Origin: Candidatus Babelota bacterium
GTDB lineage: Bacteria; JAGOBX01
Length of the DNA: 6,810 nucleotides
Reading direction: 5' to 3'
Assembly: GCA_017999075.1 (NCBI GenBank)
Contig: JAGOBX010000197.1
Location: forward strand, 1-6,810
Shown: positions 1 to 4,544 of the stretch, one piece after another
Position numbering within the stretch: position 1 is the first letter of the stretch
Layout of the letters: every line of letters starts with the position of its first letter
Translations under genes and position numbers: made by a program
Notes under the pieces: generated by a model
The model's database searches: none
Told to the model about the DNA's origin: nothing
The model's input: only the letters and a program-made list of their open reading frames with translations

Positions 1-2318
1 AATCTTACAGCGACGCTTCATTGAAATATATAAAAGGAACTTTGACAGGAACTCTGATTACCATATCTGCTGTCAATGCTTTTGGAACAGATACGCAGAC
101 TGACAATGTCAACATTCAGCTTTCAACAACTCCTGCAAACATAATTTTTATGGAATTTAAAGATGCTAATTATCAAAATTCTTTAATTTCAGAGGTTCTT
201 CCTAATTCTACATTATATATTGAAGCGGTTGCTTATGATTTAAATCCGAACACTTCAGATACATTATTAGTTTATCTAATAAATAATAATCTTTCACCTT
301 TAAATCCCGCTTGCTCAATACCTATAACATTATATGAAACAAACAGTAATTCAGGTAAATTTAGAAATTCAGCGAAACTTGGAGATATTACTAACAGAAC
401 TTCCTTAACATTACAAGCGTATTACGGAAATACAATAACAATATTCTCAAAAAATTTTGCAGACACAATTATTGTAACTACTCCGAAAGAACCTATTTAC
501 ATAACAAGTCTAAAATATATGAGTTCGGATTATAATTCCATATTGACAAAAATTGTTTCTAATATTTTATATGTCGAAGTTAACGGTGAAGACGGTAATT
601 CACTAACTTCCGATTCATTAGTTTGCAAAGTTTTTTCAACCTATCTTTCAGAGAACAACGCCATATCAATTACTCTTTTGGAAACATCAGTCAACACAGG
701 AAAATATAGAGGATATTTTACTTTTAAATATTTTACTGATGATAATCAGGATTTTATCAAAGCACTAAAAAATAATGATACTATAGTCATATCCGTTACT
801 AATACATCTACCGGATATAAATTTTACGATACTGTTTCAATACAGCCGACTTATTTATACATAGATGAAATAAATTATCTGCATCCTCAATCTAAAACAA
901 TTAATTCTAAAACATTGACAATTACAGGATTAATAGGCGATCCCTTAATGACAAACACCTTATATATGTATAATTCAGAGATTGGTAATACAGTAACCAT
1001 CGGAACATTCACATCTCAAATGTCTTTTTCTTATACGGTAAATTTTGTTTCCAGCGGTTATAAAACATTATTTTTTACTGCTTCAACATCAAATGATATA
1101 ATGTCACAAGAATCGAAAACAATTAATATCAATCTTGATTTAGCTCCACCAAAATTCATAGTATTATCTCCGTTTGACGGTCAACTTGTATCTCAAAAAA
1201 ATATTACAGTTACAGGACGTCTTGAACACAGTAACGGACTTGACACTGCTTATATTCTGGTAAATAACAAAGATACTTTCCCAATAAAAATTGATTCTGT
1301 TGATACCTATCTGTTTACGTCTCAAATTTTAATTTCAGGAAATATAAACGGAGATTCTATTAAAATTATTTCAACTGATTTTATAGGTAATTCAGATTAT
1401 AAAAATATATCAGTATATTATAAATCCGGCACAATAACATCGGCAATTACAGATCCATCATCTCAAAATATAATTATTCCAGACAATTATGACATTGCGA
1501 ATGTCATATTATCTTCATTAAATTCATCCTCAATTCCTGATACTGCAAAAATAACAATCATTGGAGAAAATAATTCTTCAATAATTCTTGATTTAGAATT
1601 CAATAATCCTTCTTCTCCTGTAACTATAACCGTAAAAAATTCAAATTATTCTGAATTATTAAACAAAATTCAAACAGCAGGTTCAAACACAGCAAAATTA
1701 TTCGGCAATCAGGAAGATTACGAAGCAGGATTAAAAACTTTACGTGAATTTAATTTCACATCAAACGGATTACCTTTTAACGATGCTTCCAACTTTAAAA
1801 ATATTACAATTACTTATAATTTACCTGACAGACTGCGTGGGACATTTGCAACAAGTGTATTTAACTTCAACGAAACTTTAAAAAATTGGGAAAAAATCGA
1901 TGAATCTTTAATTTCAAGAAGCAATGATGGAAATACAGTTTCTGCACACATCACACATTTTTCTATTTATGCTGTTTTCTTATCATCACAACCTACTGAA
2001 CGCGATTTAAGTTCAGTAATTGTTTATCCTAATCCATTCAGACCAAATGACGACAATGATTTAACCGGAATAGAATACTCTTCTTCTATACCAAATTCTG
2101 GAATACATATTTCAGGTTTAACTGGAAATAATACAATTGAAATATATACCATTACCGGAGAACTTGTAACATCATTTACTACTTCAATCGGCCAGGCAAA
2201 AACAGTATGGAACGTTAAGAATTCCAATGGGAAATCAGTTGCCAGCGGATTATATTTAATTTTAATAAAAGATATTCAAGGAAATAAAACTGTTAAAAAA
2301 TTTACTATTATCAGATAA
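1..2318 (+). CDS. Ig-like repeat surface protein with T9SS C-terminal sorting domain (5' partial)
   Basis: This is the C-terminal part of a large secreted or surface protein. The frame is open from base 3 (codons TCT TAC AGC...) with no stop, so the gene probably begins upstream; the TTG at 21 is most likely an internal Leu. Residues are numbered from that codon. Residues 1-35 look like the last strands of an Ig-like domain (pattern ITISAVNAFG...DNVNIQLSTTP). Two tandem repeats follow (about 39-152 and 157-273), then two further Ig-like stretches (about 279-372 and 374-467, the latter opening APPKFIVLSPFDG). A module of about 470-653 ends in THFSIYAVF, a closing motif common before sorting domains. 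Residues 665-765 form the T9SS-type domain. No catalytic motif is visible, so an adhesin or structural role is likely, but that is inference. It ends six bases before a PorV-like gene, the family that carries such cargo. Sorting-domain call is strong; exact function is unknown. Confidence 0.85.
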   Translation, partial: SYSDASLKYIKGTLTGTLITISAVNAFGTDTQTDNVNIQLSTTPANIIFMEFKDANYQNSLISEVLPNSTLYIEAVAYDLNPNTSDTLLVYLINNNLSPLNPACSIPITLYETNSNSGKFRNSAKLGDITNRTSLTLQAYYGNTITIFSKNFADTIIVTTPKEPIYITSLKYMSSDYNSILTKIVSNILYVEVNGEDGNSLTSDSLVCKVFSTYLSENNAISITLLETSVNTGKYRGYFTFKYFTDDNQDFIKALKNNDTIVISVTNTSTGYKFYDTVSIQPTYLYIDEINYLHPQSKTINSKTLTITGLIGDPLMTNTLYMYNSEIGNTVTIGTFTSQMSFSYTVNFVSSGYKTLFFTASTSNDIMSQESKTININLDLAPPKFIVLSPFDGQLVSQKNITVTGRLEHSNGLDTAYILVNNKDTFPIKIDSVDTYLFTSQILISGNINGDSIKIISTDFIGNSDYKNISVYYKSGTITSAITDPSSQNIIIPDNYDIANVILSSLNSSSIPDTAKITIIGENNSSIILDLEFNNPSSPVTITVKNSNYSELLNKIQTAGSNTAKLFGNQEDYEAGLKTLREFNFTSNGLPFNDASNFKNITITYNLPDRLRGTFATSVFNFNETLKNWEKIDESLISRSNDGNTVSAHITHFSIYAVFLSSQPTERDLSSVIVYPNPFRPNDDNDLTGIEYSSSIPNSGIHISGLTGNNTIEIYTITGELVTSFTTSIGQAKTVWNVKNSNGKSVASGLYLILIKDIQGNKTVKKFTIIR
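135..839 (+). repeat. Two tandem ~115-residue Ig-like protein repeats
   Basis: Two consecutive units (about 135-476 and 489-839) inside the surface-protein gene align at protein level with a period of 115 residues. Matching landmarks are LYIEAVAYD...TSDTLLV against LYVEVNGED...TSDSLVC, then ITLYETNSNSGKFR against ITLLETSVNTGKYR, and a closing DTIIV against DTVSI. The nucleotide match is clear only around the ET..N.GK motif (336-365 versus 681-710), so the duplication is old and diverged. The E-T-x-x-N-[ST]-G-K/x-[FY] motif is a recurring feature of bacterial and archaeal surface Ig-like domains. Confidence 0.7.
2013..2315 (+). other. T9SS type A-like C-terminal sorting domain coding segment
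   Basis: The last about 100 residues of the surface protein (665-765) contain VYPNPFRPND, a TIEIYTITGELV strand pair, W730 followed by a NSNGKSVASGLYLILIKD turn and strand, and the terminal KKFTIIR. This is the usual architecture of the T9SS/FlgD-Ig-like C-terminal domain: PNPF opening, I.IY...G..V core, a W...N..G..V.SG.Y. motif, and a basic end. In known systems the domain directs export through the SprA translocon and is removed or anchored at the surface. Whether this one is cleaved cannot be seen. Confidence 0.85.
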
Positions 2319-2324
2319 ATTATT

Positions 2325-3632
2325 ATGCGTAAAACATATTTAGTTATTTTAATCGCAATATTATTTTTATTGCAAGGGATGGTTACTGAAACTTTATCTA
2401 AACCAACATCAACTTATGACGGTATAATACTTTCATTGCCTGTAACAGCTTATAATGCAGCTCTTAGTTCGGCAAATTCTTCTTTTTCAGATGATATAAA
2501 CAGTTTAACTTCAAATCCTGCAGGATTGGCATCATTAAATTATAAAAGTATGTTATTTTCTCATTTTTCACATTTTCAGAATATTAACACCGAATATGCA
2601 GCAGCAGTAATCCCAATAAAAAAAACTAATGCCAATATCGGGTTTGATCTTACTTTTTTCAATTCCGGTTCTATAGAAAAATCATATATTGACAGTAACG
2701 GTAATCCTATCAAAAGCGGAACTTATAAAAATTATGATAAAATGATTGGATTCTATTATGCAATGAATTTTAAAGAAGAATTTAACGTTGGAGCAGGCAT
2801 GAAATTCATTGATTCAAAACTCGGAGAAGTTTCTGCTCAAACTTTAAGAGGAAGTTTAGGTCTTCAAAAATATTTTCAAACTTCTGAAAATTCAAAAATA
2901 GCATTTTCCGCCAATATAAGAAATTTCGGCAGCGAACTTAAATTTGATCAGGAAAAAAATAAACCTAAAGAAATCTATAGAATAGGTGCAGGTGTAATTT
3001 TGGATTTATCTCTAAACAAAATAAAGACCGGCGTTGATATAGAATATGTTACAGACGATAAAATAAATTATTATGCAGCTATAGATATTCTTCTTGCTAA
3101 AATTTTAAGTTTACGCGGCGGATATGATTCCAGAAACGATGCAGGCAACAATTTTTCTTTAGGATTGGGATTAAATATAAATTCAAGTACAGTAGAAAAA
3201 GGTATAAACATAGATTATTCTTATACTCCATACGGCGACCTTGGTAATTCTCATAGATTCAGTTTATCTTTTGAATTCGGAAAACATAAAAATTCATCAC
3301 ATGATGTTCTTCCTATAGAACATTTGTTACAAATGTACAAACCTCAAGTTCAATATCAAAATAATTACTATAACCAGAACAATACTATTCAAAAAAAATC
3401 AGAATACATTAAACCAGATAAAAATATTCCGGCAAATAATATTTTTCAAAAAAAATCAAACAAATCAGATTTATCCCCAACTCAATTATTTAATAAAATT
3501 CTGATGTTGATTATGTCTGGAGATTTAAATGAGGCTCAAAGATTGCTTAACATTGATTTTTCAAATCAAAGGTTGCTTGCTCCAAACAAATTTTTAATGC
3601 TGAATAATATGATTATAGAACGGAAAAAATAA
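2325..3632 (+). CDS. PorV/PorQ-family outer-membrane beta-barrel protein with C-terminal extension
   Basis: Likely a FadL-fold outer-membrane barrel of the PorV/PorQ family, which in T9SS carries cargo or plugs the translocon. Residues 1-25 form a signal peptide (MRKTY, then a hydrophobic run VILIAILFLLQG). The family hallmark is at 54-71: SFSDDINSLTSNPAGLASL, the N-terminal NPAGLA motif, followed by a His-rich strand LFSHFSHFQNINTEYAAAV. Alternating amphipathic strands run to about 318, closing with DYSYTPYGDLGNSHRFSLSF and F318, the usual barrel end (Y..YGdLG..HR.SL...F). Residues 320-435 are an extra tail: an Asn/Gln/Lys-rich linker, then a predicted helical end (SPTQLFNKILMLIMSGDLNEAQRLL). 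Typical PorV proteins stop soon after the barrel. The ATG is the first start after the previous stop, six bases away, without a Shine-Dalgarno sequence. PorV versus PorQ versus a paralogue cannot be settled here, so no symbol is given. Confidence 0.87.
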   Translation: MRKTYLVILIAILFLLQGMVTETLSKPTSTYDGIILSLPVTAYNAALSSANSSFSDDINSLTSNPAGLASLNYKSMLFSHFSHFQNINTEYAAAVIPIKKTNANIGFDLTFFNSGSIEKSYIDSNGNPIKSGTYKNYDKMIGFYYAMNFKEEFNVGAGMKFIDSKLGEVSAQTLRGSLGLQKYFQTSENSKIAFSANIRNFGSELKFDQEKNKPKEIYRIGAGVILDLSLNKIKTGVDIEYVTDDKINYYAAIDILLAKILSLRGGYDSRNDAGNNFSLGLGLNINSSTVEKGINIDYSYTPYGDLGNSHRFSLSFEFGKHKNSSHDVLPIEHLLQMYKPQVQYQNNYYNQNNTIQKKSEYIKPDKNIPANNIFQKKSNKSDLSPTQLFNKILMLIMSGDLNEAQRLLNIDFSNQRLLAPNKFLMLNNMIIERKK

Positions 3633-3638
3633 AAAATC

Positions 3639-4472
3639 ATGTCTTATTTGCAATACGGAACAATTCTAAATTTTAAAAACAAATCAGTAATATATTCTCA
3701 AAATTCTTTTTTAGACAACAATAATTTTTTTGTTTATTTTGTTATAAAAGGTAAAATTATCATTGCAAAAAAATTATCCAACAACAATTTTTTCAGGATA
3801 GGATTAGGAAAAAATATGATTTTCGGTTTATCTGAATCTTCTCACGAAACAAAAAAAAGAATAATCAGCGCTATAGCAGTCGAAGATTGTGAACTGTACA
3901 GGTGGAAATATGATGATTTCATTCTCAATATTCAGGTTTCAATAACTCTTGCCAGAATAGCCACATATTCTCTATGCAGAGAATTAAGATTTTTAAACGA
4001 AAAAAAAGAACAAAATTTTTTCAATGAACAAAATTTAACTGCTGATTCAGAAATTGAAATTACAGAAGATACAGAAGTTCAAAATTGTTTATACAATCTT
4101 GCATTTAATACAGACATAGTCGAAATTGATGAAAACATAATTGCAAAATTCGGAAAAACATTTAAAAAAAATGATATAATGATTCATGAAAATGATGTTT
4201 CAAACGATTTCTTTATCATTCATAAAGGCGAAGCGGAAATTTTAAAAAATGAAAAAGTGATAGCAAAAATACGTTCCGGAGAAATAGTTGGTGAAATGTC
4301 ATATTTCGATAAAATGCCCAGAACCGCTACAGTACGGGCATTAACCGAAGTATCAGTAATAGTCCTGAGACCAGAAAATTTTAACATTCTTTATCAGCTG
4401 CATCCTGAATGGTCAATTAAAATAATTAAATCTATGAGCAATAGAATTTTTAAAGCTTACAATGATTTATAA
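3639..4472 (+). CDS. Tandem cyclic-nucleotide-binding-fold protein, no DNA-binding domain
   Basis: A 277-residue soluble protein with two CRP-type cyclic-nucleotide-binding folds. The C-terminal one (about 167-250) is canonical: FKKNDIMIHENDVSNDFFIIHKG, then a phosphate-binding cassette at 214-232 (GEIVGEMSYFDKMPRTATV) in which G218, E219, R228 and T229 occupy the positions that contact the cyclic phosphate and ribose in CRP and PKA. This domain should therefore bind cAMP or cGMP. The N-terminal fold (about 7-95) keeps the beta-roll outline (FVYFVIKGKIIIAKK) but its cassette (IFGLSESSHETKKR) lacks the Glu and the P-R pair, so it is probably structural. A helical, acidic linker (about 100-160) joins them. 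The protein ends 27 residues after the second roll with only a helix, so there is no helix-turn-helix and it is not a CRP-like regulator. No signal peptide or membrane segment is seen. It starts six bases after the porV-like stop, with no Shine-Dalgarno. Its target is unknown. Confidence 0.85.
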   Translation: MSYLQYGTILNFKNKSVIYSQNSFLDNNNFFVYFVIKGKIIIAKKLSNNNFFRIGLGKNMIFGLSESSHETKKRIISAIAVEDCELYRWKYDDFILNIQVSITLARIATYSLCRELRFLNEKKEQNFFNEQNLTADSEIEITEDTEVQNCLYNLAFNTDIVEIDENIIAKFGKTFKKNDIMIHENDVSNDFFIIHKGEAEILKNEKVIAKIRSGEIVGEMSYFDKMPRTATVRALTEVSVIVLRPENFNILYQLHPEWSIKIIKSMSNRIFKAYNDL

Positions 4473-4500
4473 AAATTAAAATATTATGTTGTTTTAATTT
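4473..4500 (+). terminator. AT-only inverted repeat, possible weak terminator
   Basis: Directly after the cNMP-protein stop, AAATTAAAA (4473-4481) pairs perfectly with TTTTAATTT (4492-4500). One U-G and one A-U pair extend the stem inward, leaving a six-base loop. The stem contains no G-C pair and is followed by an A-run, not a T-run, so it is not a textbook intrinsic terminator in the + direction. It could be an mRNA 3'-end stabiliser or a chance pairing in AT-rich DNA. Confidence 0.3.
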
Positions 4501-4531
4501 AAAAAATATTATAAAATAATACAAATTTTTT

Positions 4532-4537
4532 TATAAT
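4532..4537 (+). promoter_or_regulatory. Possible -10 element for the sprA-like gene
   Basis: A perfect TATAAT lies eight bases before the ATG at 4545. If used, transcription would start at or next to the start codon, giving a leaderless or near-leaderless mRNA, which would fit the absent Shine-Dalgarno sequence. No good -35 match is visible at 17-base spacing (TTATAA at 4509-4514). In DNA this AT-rich the hexamer easily occurs by chance. Confidence 0.25.
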
Positions 4538-4544
4538 TCGATAA

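Noticed and set aside
21-80. TTG at 21 as the true start, with LKYIKG...AVNA as a signal peptide
   Set aside because: The frame is open upstream to the window edge, and the segment reads better as the closing strands of an Ig-like domain (ITISAVNAFG..D.VNIQLSTTP). It is short enough upstream that a real start here cannot be fully excluded.
2024-2227. Minus-strand open frame of 67 codons
   Set aside because: It lies wholly opposite the conserved sorting-domain coding sequence and has no recognisable protein features.
3639-4472. CRP/FNR-type transcription factor
   Set aside because: The protein has two cyclic-nucleotide-binding folds but ends shortly after the second one; there is no helix-turn-helix domain.
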